A stretch of DNA of 64,000 nt from Nostoc sp. HK-01 (GCA_003990705.1 AP018318.1:4963501-5027500), one strand, 5' to 3'; positions 47,561-57,091 are shown, numbered from the stretch's first letter. Program-made: numbers and translations. The notes: a model not told the origin generated them from the sequence alone.

Positions 47561-48957
47561 TTAACCCTGTTGTGTCACTTTAGGCAGAGGAAAAATAGAA
47601 TTCAGGGTGAGTTAGGAAGATAAAAATTGGAGAAGTAAGCCTATAAACGATGGCTTGAAGCTGAGAAAAACCCTCATACAGTTGAGGAATAGAAAAAACT
47701 GTTAACCAGGGATATATGAGATTAAATAAAACGAAAGGTTGAATAATTAAACGCAGATTGTTGAGAATATTCTTCCAACCTTTACCATGATCCCACCAGG
47801 GGTGAGAAGCGAATGCTGATTGAGGAGATGGAGGAGAAGGACGCAGAGATTCTGAATGAAGACTAACCATAAGGTAGGCACTACAGACAATTTCCCACCA
47901 GCGTTCAATATCTTCATAGCGAGTAAAACGATAATCAGCCCAACCTAATTCATTCTTACTTTGTTTTAAACCATATTCTACCCATGTTCTTAACCCATAA
48001 AAATTCCCAACCTCTCTAGGTGTGATGTCGGGATATTTGCTCATCACATACCAGGTAGAGTTTCCGGGTAATGCTTCAGTATCTGTGGTAATTTGCCAAT
48101 ATCTATGTTCGCCACGTTTGCCGTGAATTATTTCTCTAATAAATCGATTTTCACTACTTAAGTCAGAGAATACTCTTTTAAATTTCTGCCACTTTAAATA
48201 TTGAGTATACTGACCTTTAAGCAAGTCTACAGAATGGTTTGAGCGTATTGCTACTAAATAATTTAAATCTAGTTCATCTAATACAGATACAAAATTTGTG
48301 CCGCTTTCGCCATATAAGCTATCAGCCAGTACCAAGTTGAATTTAAAACCCATCGACTGTAACTTTCGTATTAGCATTGCCCCGATTTGAGGCTTGGTCA
48401 GATATTTATCTCCTGGCTTTAATTTCTCCCGTGGTTTGTACACTTCAAACAGTAGTGGGAATGTCATTCCACAAAATACACCATAGGCTGTAACTGCCAC
48501 AACTCCGTTCTCTACTTTCCCCAAATTACCTATGTACTGACGTTTCACATAATCTGTGGTCGTACCTTTCTTTTTATCTCCGGTTTCATCAATAATTAAA
48601 ATGATTGGTCTACCTTTGAGTATTTGTAGAATTAGCTCTAATCTTAAAGCTCTTAACTGTTCTACTTCCCAATATGGGGTAGTTAAGAAATGGTGTAGCC
48701 CTTGATAGTTCTCTAATCCAACAATTTTTGCTATTTCTGGTAGACTCTTTCGTTTTATATCAGAAATACATCCTATATGCAGATACTTAAACGCTTCAAA
48801 ATTTCTGACATCTGAAAACAGCTTTTTATACCAAAGACAATATTCATCCACAAATTTAACAGTTTGTTTAGGTGGACGAGGCTCTACCATGCTCTGTGTC
48901 TTCGTTCTAGGCTTTTTACATTCTTATACTACCGCGATAGTGACACAACAGGGTTAA
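47561..48957 (-). mobile_element. Complete IS701-family insertion sequence with TTAA target duplication
   Basis: The ends are a perfect 15-bp inverted repeat, CCCTGTTGTGTCACT at 47565-47579 and its complement at 48939-48953. Each end is flanked by TTAA (47561-47564 and 48954-48957), a 4-bp duplication that fits the YTAR target reported for IS701. The element itself is 1389 bp and holds one intact transposase gene. Intact ends, intact gene and matching duplication suggest a recent insertion. Confidence 0.9.
47580..48890 (-). CDS. IS701-family DDE transposase
   Basis: 436 residues. The catalytic triad is visible as D101 (ILIIDETGDKKKG), D190 (NLVLADSLYGES) and E305 (GLRTWVEYGLKQSKNELGW). N-terminal RKSLPEIAKIVGLENYQGLH and HHFLTTPYW are typical of the IS701/ISNCY-related group. 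No frameshift or internal stop is present, so it may be active. The gene fills most of the IS. Confidence 0.92.
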   Translation of the reverse strand: MVEPRPPKQTVKFVDEYCLWYKKLFSDVRNFEAFKYLHIGCISDIKRKSLPEIAKIVGLENYQGLHHFLTTPYWEVEQLRALRLELILQILKGRPIILIIDETGDKKKGTTTDYVKRQYIGNLGKVENGVVAVTAYGVFCGMTFPLLFEVYKPREKLKPGDKYLTKPQIGAMLIRKLQSMGFKFNLVLADSLYGESGTNFVSVLDELDLNYLVAIRSNHSVDLLKGQYTQYLKWQKFKRVFSDLSSENRFIREIIHGKRGEHRYWQITTDTEALPGNSTWYVMSKYPDITPREVGNFYGLRTWVEYGLKQSKNELGWADYRFTRYEDIERWWEIVCSAYLMVSLHSESLRPSPPSPQSAFASHPWWDHGKGWKNILNNLRLIIQPFVLFNLIYPWLTVFSIPQLYEGFSQLQAIVYRLTSPIFIFLTHPEFYFSSA

Positions 48958-49050
48958 ATATATCTGTTGCGGTAAAACATCACGAGCGATCGCAAAACTC
49001 GCATCGCCCTATTTATAATGAGGCTAATGTTACCTGAGTAAATAAATCTT

Positions 49051-49638
49051 ATGGTTGTGCAGACTCCACCCCGTCAATACTCCGCTGAGGAATACTTGGC
49101 ACAAGAAGAGGCTGCTGAGTCCCGCAGTGAATACCGTGATGGAGAAATTATACCAATGACCGGAGGCTCGATAAATCATAACCGAATTATTCGCAACCTG
49201 AGTAGATTACTCGAAATCGGCTTACAAACACAGCCTTATGAAGTTTTTTTGAGTGACTTGCGGCTCTGGATTCCGCGTTACCAAGCATACACATATCCTG
49301 ATGTTTTGATCATCAAAGATGAACCAGTCTTTCAATCAGGAAGGAAAGACACAGTAATAAATCCCAGCATTATTTTTGAAGTGCTTTCTAAATCTACTAG
49401 TAGTAGAGATAGAGGTGATAAATTTACTTATTATCGCTCCATTCCCGAATTTCAAGAATATATTTTAATTGACCAATATCAACTGCACATTGAGCAGTTG
49501 AGCAAAACTCCTGATGGCAATTGGCTATTTAAAGAAACTGACGATGAAGATGGCGTTTTAAATTTAGTTGCGGCTAACTGCCAAATTCTCCATCGCCAGA
49601 TTTACGAACGAGTTAACTTTGAAACTCAACCAGAGTAG
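49051..49638 (+). CDS. Uma2-family (DUF820) restriction-endonuclease-like protein
   Basis: 195 residues. The Uma2 signature is complete: SAEEYLAQEEAAESRSEYRD, then DLRLWIPRYQAYTYPDVLII and IIFEVLSKSTSSRDRGDKFT, giving the PD-(D/E)xK-like residues. These proteins are extremely numerous in Nostoc; their role is unknown, possibly linked to mobile DNA. It ends 21 bp before the convergent pyruvate kinase gene. Confidence 0.9.
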   Translation: MVVQTPPRQYSAEEYLAQEEAAESRSEYRDGEIIPMTGGSINHNRIIRNLSRLLEIGLQTQPYEVFLSDLRLWIPRYQAYTYPDVLIIKDEPVFQSGRKDTVINPSIIFEVLSKSTSSRDRGDKFTYYRSIPEFQEYILIDQYQLHIEQLSKTPDGNWLFKETDDEDGVLNLVAANCQILHRQIYERVNFETQPE

Positions 49639-49659
49639 TTATTTTGTCTTTTGCCTTTT

Positions 49660-51426
49660 TTACGGTGTGCCTACTGCGCCAGAGTAAATTAGACCTCGTT
49701 GCACATCAAGAGTTAAAATTGCCCCATCACGAATGACTTGGGTAGCTTTTTTCACACCAACAATTACAGGTACGCCGAGACGTAAGCCAATAACAGCGGC
49801 GTGACAGGTCAAGCTTTCTTCTTCAGTGATAATACCAGATGCTTTGCGAATGGCATCGACAAAATCAGCACCAGTGCGAGGCGCTACTAAAATATCGCCT
49901 GGGTTAAAGTTGCTGACATCCATACCAGTATGAGCAACTCTGGCGCGACCACTCACGGAACCTTGTCCTAATCCAATACCTTGACCCAAGACTGCTGTAA
50001 CTACTTCAACTTTAATTAAATCGGTTGAGCCAGAAACGCCTTGCAATGTACCCGCAGTCATCACCACCAAATCGCCTTCAAACAGTAATTTATGCTCTTG
50101 AGCAACATTGATTGCGGCTTGGAATGTCTGACCAGTTGAGGGTAAACCTAAGACTAATAAAGGTTTTACCCCCCATACCAGTTGTAATTGTCGTGCTACG
50201 TTGACATGGGGTGTCACAGCCAAAATTGGTGTGTGGGGACGGAATTTGGATACGTTACGCGCAGTCGCCCCAGTTTGAGTTAAGGTCATGATTGCTGCTG
50301 CTCCCAGGTTTTCGGCAATTTGACCTACAGCTTGGCTGATAGCATTGGGAATGGAACGTCTACTATCTCGTAGTTGGCGTGTGACTGAGTTGCGTTCTTC
50401 TTGTTCTATACGTTCAGCAATTCTGGCCATTGTTGCAACTGCTTCAACTGGGTAGTTACCCACAGCAGTTTCGTTAGATAGCATAACTGCATCAGTACCA
50501 TCTAAAATCGCATTGGCTACGTCTGATACTTCCGCACGGGTGGGGCGGGGATTACTCACCATACTATCTAACATTTGGGTGGCGGTGATAATGGGAATCC
50601 CTAAACGGTTGGCGGTGGAAATTAGCCGCTTTTGCAATATGGGAACATCTTCCGCTGGTAGTTCTACCCCTAAGTCACCTCTCGCCACCATTACACCATC
50701 ACACAAAGCCAGAACGGCTTCCATTTGTTCAATGGCTTCGTGCTTTTCAATTTTGGCAATGACTGGGACTTGCTTCCCGGTGCTGGAAATCAGTTCTTTG
50801 ATTTCGATCACATCTTGGGGGTTGCGAACAAAGGAAAGTGCTACCCAGTCTACGCCTTGGTCTAGACCGAACATTAAATCTTCACGGTCTTTGTCGGTCA
50901 TGGCTTTAATAGACAGGTAAACCCCAGGAAAGTTTACGCCTTTGTTGTTGGATAACTTACCACCAACTGTCACACGGCAACATAAATCACCTTTTTCCCG
51001 ATTAATTTCTTCCACCACCATTTCAACTCGCCCATCATCGAGGAGAATTTTGGCTCCGGTGGGGACTTCTTCGGCCAAATATTCGTAAGTAACGCAGCTA
51101 ATATCTTGTGTGCCTACAACTTGGCGATTAGTTAAGATAAAGCGATCGCCCTTTGCTAAAACTATAGACCCATTTTCAAACCGCCCTAAGCGAATTTTTG
51201 GCCCTTGCAAGTCTTGCAAAATTGCCACTGGCTGATTAAGTTCAAAAGCAGTTTGCCTAATTAAGCGAATATTACGCTGATGGTCAGCATGAGTACCGTG
51301 AGAGAAGTTAAGGCGCAGCGTTGTTGCTCCTGCTTCGATAATCGCTTTGAGCATTTCTGGGCTGCTGGTAGCGGGGCCAATTGTAGCGACAATTTTTGTC
51401 CGACGTAGAGAATCTCGTAATTGCAT
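49660..51426 (-). CDS. pyk: Pyruvate kinase
   Basis: 588 residues from the ATG at 51424-51426, giving MQLRDSLRRTKIVATIGPAT; the frame extends to 51498, but the extra 24 residues are not typical. Motifs: LRLNFSHGTHADHQ, KIEKHEAIEQMEAVL, MVARGDLGVELP and TATQMLDSMVSNPRPTRAEV. The C-terminal 90 residues form a PEP-utiliser (swivelling) domain, GRARVAHTGMDVSNF to LTCHAAVIGLRLGVPVIVG, as in other cyanobacterial and Bacillus-type enzymes. It makes pyruvate and ATP from PEP and ADP. Confidence 0.95.
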   Translation of the reverse strand: MQLRDSLRRTKIVATIGPATSSPEMLKAIIEAGATTLRLNFSHGTHADHQRNIRLIRQTAFELNQPVAILQDLQGPKIRLGRFENGSIVLAKGDRFILTNRQVVGTQDISCVTYEYLAEEVPTGAKILLDDGRVEMVVEEINREKGDLCCRVTVGGKLSNNKGVNFPGVYLSIKAMTDKDREDLMFGLDQGVDWVALSFVRNPQDVIEIKELISSTGKQVPVIAKIEKHEAIEQMEAVLALCDGVMVARGDLGVELPAEDVPILQKRLISTANRLGIPIITATQMLDSMVSNPRPTRAEVSDVANAILDGTDAVMLSNETAVGNYPVEAVATMARIAERIEQEERNSVTRQLRDSRRSIPNAISQAVGQIAENLGAAAIMTLTQTGATARNVSKFRPHTPILAVTPHVNVARQLQLVWGVKPLLVLGLPSTGQTFQAAINVAQEHKLLFEGDLVVMTAGTLQGVSGSTDLIKVEVVTAVLGQGIGLGQGSVSGRARVAHTGMDVSNFNPGDILVAPRTGADFVDAIRKASGIITEEESLTCHAAVIGLRLGVPVIVGVKKATQVIRDGAILTLDVQRGLIYSGAVGTP

Positions 51427-51860
51427 AAGGGCTGATTTTAGGGAGCTTGTTAAGCAGTCATAGTAAATCAATGGACATGCGGTTTCAGTTACTGCCACAT
51501 CAATAAATTTAAGCAGTTAGCGAGGGGCAGATAAAGAGTAAATTTGAGGAAAGGTTTTTGAATGATTGCTGAGTTTTCCCTTGAGATTATTCCTAGGGAT
51601 TCAAGAACAGAATAGCTATCGTACACTAAACTTGATGCCCTCTTTCCCTAGGATGATTTTTTTCTCTCTACTCTTAAATAACTGAGGTGACACACCCTAG
51701 CGATCAGCAAATACTTGGGTTTCGTCTGGAATCATAGCGCTATTCATCTGCTGCGAAGCAGATGTTTACATAAAAAATTGCTATACAAAACTTCATCAAA
51801 CTTTATTTTTTACTAATATTTATCGTATATTCGTAATGTTTGATAAAGAAGGAGTCAGAA
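51427..51860. other. 434-bp spacer with a GNRA-capped hairpin
   Basis: Divergent promoters of pyk and crtR should lie here. An 8-bp stem CATCTGCT / AGCAGATG with a GCGA tetraloop sits at 51745-51764, about 97 bp before crtR. Such GNRA hairpins are stable; whether it is a leader element or a dispersed repeat is not clear. Confidence 0.5.
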
Positions 51861-52763
51861 ATGCTCGCGTTGGAGGCACAACAAAAAGTATTGAAAATCC
51901 CGCCCAAGGAATTCTTAGAGCCTCCTGGTAATTTCAGCCCAACAATGCTGATTTTTTTGTCTGCTATCACCATGCTAGTGTTATCAAATTTTGGTTACTG
52001 GCTGTGGCAATGGCCACACTGGTTATGCTTTTGTATTAACACCTTAGCCTTGCATGGTTCTGGCTCAGTCATTCACGATGCTTGTCATCAGTCTGCACAC
52101 CGTAACCGGATCATCAACGCGATGCTAGGTCATGGTAGTGCGTTGATATTGGCTTTTGCTTTTCCGGTATTTACCCGCGTACATTTACAACATCACGCTC
52201 ATGTGAATCATCCCAAAGATGACCCAGATCATTATGTCTCTACAGGCGGGCCTTTGTGGCTGATTGCAGTGCGGTTTTTATACCATGAAGTGTTTTTCTT
52301 TCAGCGGCAACTTTGGCGTAAATATGAGCTATTGGAGTGGTTTATTAGCCGCTTGATTGTTGTCAGTATTGTGTATATTTCAGTGCAGTATCACTTTTTA
52401 GGCTACATCCTCAATTTTTGGTTTATTCCCGCCTTTATAGTTGGGATAGCACTGGGGCTATTTTTTGATTATCTGCCACATAGACCTTTTGTTGAGCGCG
52501 ATCGCTGGAAAAATGCTCGTGTTTACCCTAATCCAATTTTGAATCTCCTAATTATGGGGCAGAATTATCACCTAATTCATCATCTTTGGCCTTCGATTCC
52601 TTGGTACAATTATCAACCAGCATATTATGTGATGAAACCTCTTTTAGATGAAAAAGGCTGTTATCAAACTTCAGGATTATTACAAAAGAAAGATTTTTTT
52701 GAATTTGTTTACGACATTTTTTTAGGAATTCGGTTTCATCATCACAAGCCAACTGATAACTAA
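51861..52763 (+). CDS. crtR: Beta-carotene hydroxylase CrtR
   Basis: 300 residues from the ATG at 51861, preceded by AAGGAG. The fatty-acid-hydroxylase superfamily histidine boxes are HDACHQSAH (72-80), HLQHHAHVNH (108-117) and HLIHHLWP (late), all of which bind the di-iron centre, among four or so membrane segments. KIPPKEFLEPPGNFSP near the N-terminus is typical of cyanobacterial CrtR. It hydroxylates the rings of carotenes to give zeaxanthin or related xanthophylls. A small membrane-protein gene follows 16 bp downstream. Confidence 0.9.
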   Translation: MLALEAQQKVLKIPPKEFLEPPGNFSPTMLIFLSAITMLVLSNFGYWLWQWPHWLCFCINTLALHGSGSVIHDACHQSAHRNRIINAMLGHGSALILAFAFPVFTRVHLQHHAHVNHPKDDPDHYVSTGGPLWLIAVRFLYHEVFFFQRQLWRKYELLEWFISRLIVVSIVYISVQYHFLGYILNFWFIPAFIVGIALGLFFDYLPHRPFVERDRWKNARVYPNPILNLLIMGQNYHLIHHLWPSIPWYNYQPAYYVMKPLLDEKGCYQTSGLLQKKDFFEFVYDIFLGIRFHHHKPTDN

Positions 52764-52779
52764 TAATTCGGAGGCTGAA

Positions 52780-52920
52780 ATGAAAATTTGGGTATGGAGC
52801 GCCATTGGCATTTTAGCGATTAATTTAACTGTACTGGCTATTGTGGCATTTTTAATTCATCGAGACAGTACTCAGCCAAACTATAACCAATCACAAATAA
52901 TGCAAAACTCTGGCTCTTAA
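52780..52920 (+). CDS. 46-residue single-span membrane microprotein behind crtR
   Basis: An ATG at 52780 is preceded by CGGAGG at the right distance. The product MKIWVWSAIGILAINLTVLA continues with a hydrophobic span (about 5-26) and a polar 20-residue tail (HRDSTQPNYNQSQIMQNSGS). It lies 16 bp after crtR and is probably co-transcribed. It is too short for standard ORF calls. A role with the carotenoid hydroxylase is only suggested by position. Confidence 0.7.
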   Translation: MKIWVWSAIGILAINLTVLAIVAFLIHRDSTQPNYNQSQIMQNSGS

Positions 52921-52955
52921 AGTACTTGAATTATTGTGTGTTTAATCCAATCAAC

Positions 52956-54077
52956 TTAATGATTGATGCCTTTTGGTGTGGGTAATAAATTTTGAGTGTT
53001 AGGTTCGGGTGAAATTATCTGCAAAGACCAATAACTCACAACCATCAAAATTAACCCAGAAACCACACCAATTACTAATCCAACTAATAAAGGAGACTTC
53101 TTAGGAATAATAGAAGTTTCAGGAATACTTGTTTGTTTTTCTAAAAGCGGTGCTGATATCGCACTGTGAAATGCCGCGTTAGAGTGATATGCAGACAATA
53201 TATTTTGAGACGAAAAAGTTGATAGCAGCGTAACATCTTGATGATTGATATGAGGTAACAGCGCTGCTAGTACTTCCTGTGCGGATTTATATCTGTCTTG
53301 AAAGTGATAACACACCATTTTATTAATCACCGCAGCTAACTCAACATTCACATTAGCTAAATGTTGCCAAACAATTTCACCTGTTTTACGGTTTTCTGGT
53401 AATTGTGTCGGATGTACCCCTGTAAGTGCTTGAATGGCAATCATCCCTAAAGCATAAATATCACTATTAGGTCGTGGTCTGCCACGTTGTTGTTCACTAG
53501 GCATATATCCTGGTGTACCGATCGCAATTGTAGATTGTTCAATCGGCACTATATTTTTTTTATGTTTGACTAATTGCGTCAAAATTGGTTTAACCGCACC
53601 AAAATCAATCAAAACTAATCGATTGTCTGGTATTCGGCGCATAATATTGCTGGGTTTGACATCTCGATGTATCAACCCATGACTGTGAACAAAATGGAGA
53701 ATTTCTAAAACTTCTTGTAGAAGTTGAATAACTTTGCTCTGTGACCAACAGTAACCAGGCTGAAGTTCGGTACTTAAAGTATGCCCTTCAATAAATTGTT
53801 GCACCAAGTAGAATTCTTGGTCATCTTCAAAATAAGTTAATAAATGGGGAACTAAATCATAGTCGCCGAGTTTTTGCAGCGCTTGTGTTTCTCTATTAAA
53901 TAGCCGTCGGCGAATTTCTCCAGGGATAGGAACTTCGCTACTTGGTAAAAAATGCTTGACGACGCAGGTGGGACGGTTCGGAAGATGCGTATCTTCAGCC
54001 ATGTAGGTTTTACAAAACATTCCTTGACTTAAAACTTGCACAACCTGGTAACGTTCACTTAGTAACTTAATTAACAT
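52956..54077 (-). CDS. Ser/Thr protein kinase with degenerate glycine loop and C-terminal membrane anchor
   Basis: 373 residues from the ATG at 54075-54077 (MLIKLLSERYQVVQVLSQGM); the frame extends to 54119 only through a TTG. The kinase domain has K41, HRDVKPSNI, DFGAVK and GTPGYMPSEQ, but the glycine loop reads LSQGMFCKTY instead of LGxGGFGxTY, so ATP binding may be weak. A hydrophobic span near the C-terminus (LLVGLVIGVVSGLILMVVSY) anchors it in the membrane with the kinase in the cytoplasm. It is divergent from a PstS-like binding-protein gene 105 bp away. Confidence 0.88.
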   Translation of the reverse strand: MLIKLLSERYQVVQVLSQGMFCKTYMAEDTHLPNRPTCVVKHFLPSSEVPIPGEIRRRLFNRETQALQKLGDYDLVPHLLTYFEDDQEFYLVQQFIEGHTLSTELQPGYCWSQSKVIQLLQEVLEILHFVHSHGLIHRDVKPSNIMRRIPDNRLVLIDFGAVKPILTQLVKHKKNIVPIEQSTIAIGTPGYMPSEQQRGRPRPNSDIYALGMIAIQALTGVHPTQLPENRKTGEIVWQHLANVNVELAAVINKMVCYHFQDRYKSAQEVLAALLPHINHQDVTLLSTFSSQNILSAYHSNAAFHSAISAPLLEKQTSIPETSIIPKKSPLLVGLVIGVVSGLILMVVSYWSLQIISPEPNTQNLLPTPKGINH

Positions 54078-54182
54078 GTTACGATGTGCCTGACGGTTGT
54101 TCCCCGTAATATCACGCAAAGGTATTTACTTATAGTTTTAATATATATTCTTTATTAAAGACACTTAATAAAATTACATCTA

Positions 54183-55277
54183 ATGAGCAACAGTAATAGA
54201 AAAGCTGTCTCACTCAGCACAGACGCAATCCAGATGATCAGGGGGCTGATCATTGGCGAAGTAATTACAATTGTACTCATTGGCGGGCTGTGGTTATGGC
54301 TGAGACCACGCTTATTTGTCAATAATCGTCAGGATTCTGTCTCTAGTCAGAATTCTGAAGCTGTAAGTAATCTTACTGGTTCAACCTTTGCCCAGGTTAA
54401 TGATATGCCAATTGGTGCATTCAATTACGGTGGTAGTACAGCTTGGGCATCGATTAGGCAATTAGTAGATTCACAGATTCAAAATACTCGTCCAGAATTT
54501 CAATTGCTCTATGTCAATCCTACAGATAGCAGTCCTGGTTCAGGCGCAGGAATTAGAATGTTGCTGGCGGGTAAACTAGACTTTACTCAGTCATCTCGTC
54601 CGCTGACAGATGCAGAACAAGCTCAGGCAAAAAAACAAGGTTTAACAATTGAACAACGTCAAGTAGGGATGGATGGAGTTGCAATAGTAGTTAACCCAGA
54701 ACTTGAAGTTCCCGGCTTAACCGTTGAACAATTACAAAAAATTTATCTGGGACAGATTACTAACTGGAAGCAAGTAGGCGGAAAAGACTTAGCAATCGTT
54801 CCTTTGTCCCAATCTCCCGAAAATGCAGACACGTTGTTATTCCCAAACCAGCCAGCAGATAAGCAAAATTTGAGTTCTCAAGTTGAGTATGTTTACTCAA
54901 CAACAGAAGCATTACGCCGAATCAAAACCACTCCTGGCAGTGTATATTATGCTTCTGCTAGAGGGGTGATAAATCAATGTGGTGTAAAGCTATTACCTTT
55001 AGGGGTAACTTCAGAACAGTTAGTTTCTCTCTACCGAGAACCAGTTGTGCAGTCAAATCAGTGTCCGCGACAACGCAATCAACTGAATACGGCAGTGATC
55101 AAAAATGGTACTTACCCACTAACTGCCAAATTATTTGTCATGATTCCACAAAACCAAGGTCAAGAACAACAAGTTGGGGAAGCATACGCTAAACTGTTGC
55201 TTACTGAACAAGGACAAAGAGCGATCGCTCAAGCTGGGTTTGTACCTGTGAATAGCCAGGAAATAGCGGCTAATTAA
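54183..55277 (+). CDS. PstS-like phosphate-type substrate-binding protein, membrane-anchored
   Basis: 364 residues. An N-terminal membrane segment (about 21-42, GLIIGEVITIVLIGGLWLWL) is not followed by a clear cleavage site, so the domain is probably anchored. The rest is a PBP_like_2 fold: FNYGGSTAWASIRQLVDSQI, DSSPGSGAGIRMLLAGKLDF, QVGMDGVAIVVNPEL and LEQLQKIYLGQITNWKQVGG-like features. No Pst permease is adjacent. It may sense or bind phosphate or another oxyanion; the kinase gene shares its promoter region. Confidence 0.82.
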   Translation: MSNSNRKAVSLSTDAIQMIRGLIIGEVITIVLIGGLWLWLRPRLFVNNRQDSVSSQNSEAVSNLTGSTFAQVNDMPIGAFNYGGSTAWASIRQLVDSQIQNTRPEFQLLYVNPTDSSPGSGAGIRMLLAGKLDFTQSSRPLTDAEQAQAKKQGLTIEQRQVGMDGVAIVVNPELEVPGLTVEQLQKIYLGQITNWKQVGGKDLAIVPLSQSPENADTLLFPNQPADKQNLSSQVEYVYSTTEALRRIKTTPGSVYYASARGVINQCGVKLLPLGVTSEQLVSLYREPVVQSNQCPRQRNQLNTAVIKNGTYPLTAKLFVMIPQNQGQEQQVGEAYAKLLLTEQGQRAIAQAGFVPVNSQEIAAN

Positions 55278-55414
55278 TATATAAAAACAGATTTTACACG
55301 CAATAATTACAATTTTGTAGGTGTGTTCCCTAGGCTATTTCCGGCATCAATTTTTGATGAAAACTGCATATTTACCAGAATTGTGTTTCCTAAGCCTACA
55401 TACTTGAAATGGAT

Positions 55415-55828
55415 TTAAACTTTTGACTCAATTGCTGGCTGTGATGTGTGTAAAGACTGAGGTAAACTCCAGTCGGGACGTAAATTAGAAGCGTGACGCA
55501 AATATATATGATGAATTGGGGTAGAAACTGGCAGATAAACGTGAATTAAGAAGCGGACGCAACGTTGTAAACTACCCTCAACGTGCATTTGCTGCACATC
55601 CAACATAGGTACATTATCCCAACCAGAACGTGTACGAGCGATCGCCGCTGGAAAAATTGCATCTAAATCGCGGGTGACGGAGAAAGTCACGCTAATCATA
55701 TCCTGCGGTTGAATTTTATTGCGTTGTTCTAGTTCATCTAGCAGTTCTATAACTGCTTCTCGCATTGCTTCAATTGTATTTTCTGCAACCGTTGTTGCTC
55801 CACGAATAGCTCGCATTTGCCACTCCAC
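55415..55828 (-). CDS. aroH: Chorismate mutase, AroH type
   Basis: 137 residues from the GTG at 55826-55828, preceded by AAGGAGG at 9 bp. MRAIRGATTVAENTIEAMRE, IQPQDMISVTFSVTRDLDAI and FPAAIARTRSGWDNVPMLDV are typical of the trimeric AroH fold, with the active-site arginine in IRGATT and VEGSLQRCVRFLIHV at the end. It turns chorismate into prephenate, the substrate of the pheA product encoded 30 kb away. Convergent with pstS-like gene across 137 bp. Confidence 0.92.
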   Translation of the reverse strand: MEWQMRAIRGATTVAENTIEAMREAVIELLDELEQRNKIQPQDMISVTFSVTRDLDAIFPAAIARTRSGWDNVPMLDVQQMHVEGSLQRCVRFLIHVYLPVSTPIHHIYLRHASNLRPDWSLPQSLHTSQPAIESKV

Positions 55829-55856
55829 GCCCAAAATCCTCCTTAATTAATTTGGT

Positions 55857-55921
55857 CAAAAGTCAAAAGTCAAAAGTCATTAGCAAATAACAAATAACCA
55901 ATGACTAATGACCAATGAAAT
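55857..55921. repeat. Heptanucleotide repeat tract
   Basis: AAAAGTC units (three) followed by CAAATAAC and CCAATGACTAATGACC units. STRR type, between aroH and sppA, ending at the sppA stop codon. Confidence 0.7.
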
Positions 55922-56743
55922 TTATGGTCGATATAACCACAATGGCAGACCGCTGGTAGACATTTCAAATTCTAACCAGTCAACACCTGCACCTAATCTT
56001 GATGAAACTTGCCGACTCCCAGGTAGAATGCGACTTAACAAAGGTTTTGGTTCTTCAAGGGTAAAACATTGTGTTTTTTCGGGGTCAAGACCCACCAGTT
56101 CGGCTGTCCAGCGACGAGCATCTTCTTCTGTTCCCAGGCGGTCTACAACTCCCAATTCTAGAGCCTGTTGCCCAGTAAAAATCCGGCCATCGGCGAAACT
56201 TTTCACAGTTTCTACGGCTAAAGAACGACCATCGGCTACGGTTTGCACAAACTGCTGGTAACTGGTGTCAATCAATTCTTGCAGAATGTGTTGTTCTGGT
56301 TCTGTTAGTTCTCGATCAAATGCCAATATGTCTTTGTATGGGCCGGACTTAATGACTTTGAAGGAAACACCAATTTTTTCCAGCAAGCGTTCTAAGTTAT
56401 TTCCCCGCAGAATCACACCGATGCTTCCGGTGATGGTTCCGGGGTTAGCCATGATGTGTTCGGCTCCCATACCGATGTAAACACCACCGGAGGCAGAAAT
56501 ATTACCGAAACTAGCGACAATTTTGATTTTTTCGCGCAAACGCTTGAGAGCGCTGTAAATTTCTTGGGAATCTCCAACTGTTCCTCCAGGACTATCGATG
56601 CGTAAAAGTAAGGCTGGAAATTTCTTTTCTTCTACGGTCTTGAGGGCTTCTAATACACGTTTGCGAGTAGCACTTGCGATCGCACCAGTAATTTCAATTC
56701 GCGCAATTTGTTTACGAAACTTGGATCTAAACGGCCAAACCAT
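55922..56743 (-). CDS. sppA: Signal peptide peptidase SppA, short form
   Basis: 273 residues of the 36-kDa type, with the catalytic pair S85 (NISASGGVYIGMGA) and K137 (KSGPYKDILAFDRE). LLLRIDSPGGTVGDSQEIYS and ITGSIGVILRGNNL are conserved. There is no obvious N-terminal membrane span (MVWPFRSKFRKQIARIEIT), unlike E. coli SppA, so it may be peripheral. It degrades cleaved signal peptides or, in cyanobacteria, can affect thylakoid proteins. ATG start. Confidence 0.92.
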   Translation of the reverse strand: MVWPFRSKFRKQIARIEITGAIASATRKRVLEALKTVEEKKFPALLLRIDSPGGTVGDSQEIYSALKRLREKIKIVASFGNISASGGVYIGMGAEHIMANPGTITGSIGVILRGNNLERLLEKIGVSFKVIKSGPYKDILAFDRELTEPEQHILQELIDTSYQQFVQTVADGRSLAVETVKSFADGRIFTGQQALELGVVDRLGTEEDARRWTAELVGLDPEKTQCFTLEEPKPLLSRILPGSRQVSSRLGAGVDWLEFEMSTSGLPLWLYRP

Positions 56744-57091
56744 GAGCAGTCAAAAAACCTCGTATATAATCTCACTATAAAATGCCCAGAGATGAAAATG
56801 AATGGGCATTCTGCTATTCAAGCATTTTATAGCAGACACTGATTAGACTGTTGGCAATTACCTGGCGCTGCATTTAGGCTATCTTAAATTTTTAAGCTAA
56901 ATTCTTCTGTCAAAGTTACTAAACTTTGGCTATCTGTGGTTGTGGCTATTAATAATTAGGTATTTAATTTAACAATACTAATCTAGAATCTCAACTCCGA
57001 ATGAGATTTGATTTAAATTCTATAATGCTTACTATAGTTGTGTTTTAAATTTTTTATTAGCCGACGCTAACCTGACGAACACATAATTAGC
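56744..57091. other. 348-bp spacer with an upstream stem-loop
   Basis: An imperfect stem-loop AATGCCCA ... TGGGCATT at 56780-56809 is followed by TTTATAG on the minus strand and may end the transcript of the 98-residue membrane gene. The rest is AT-rich. Confidence 0.5.
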
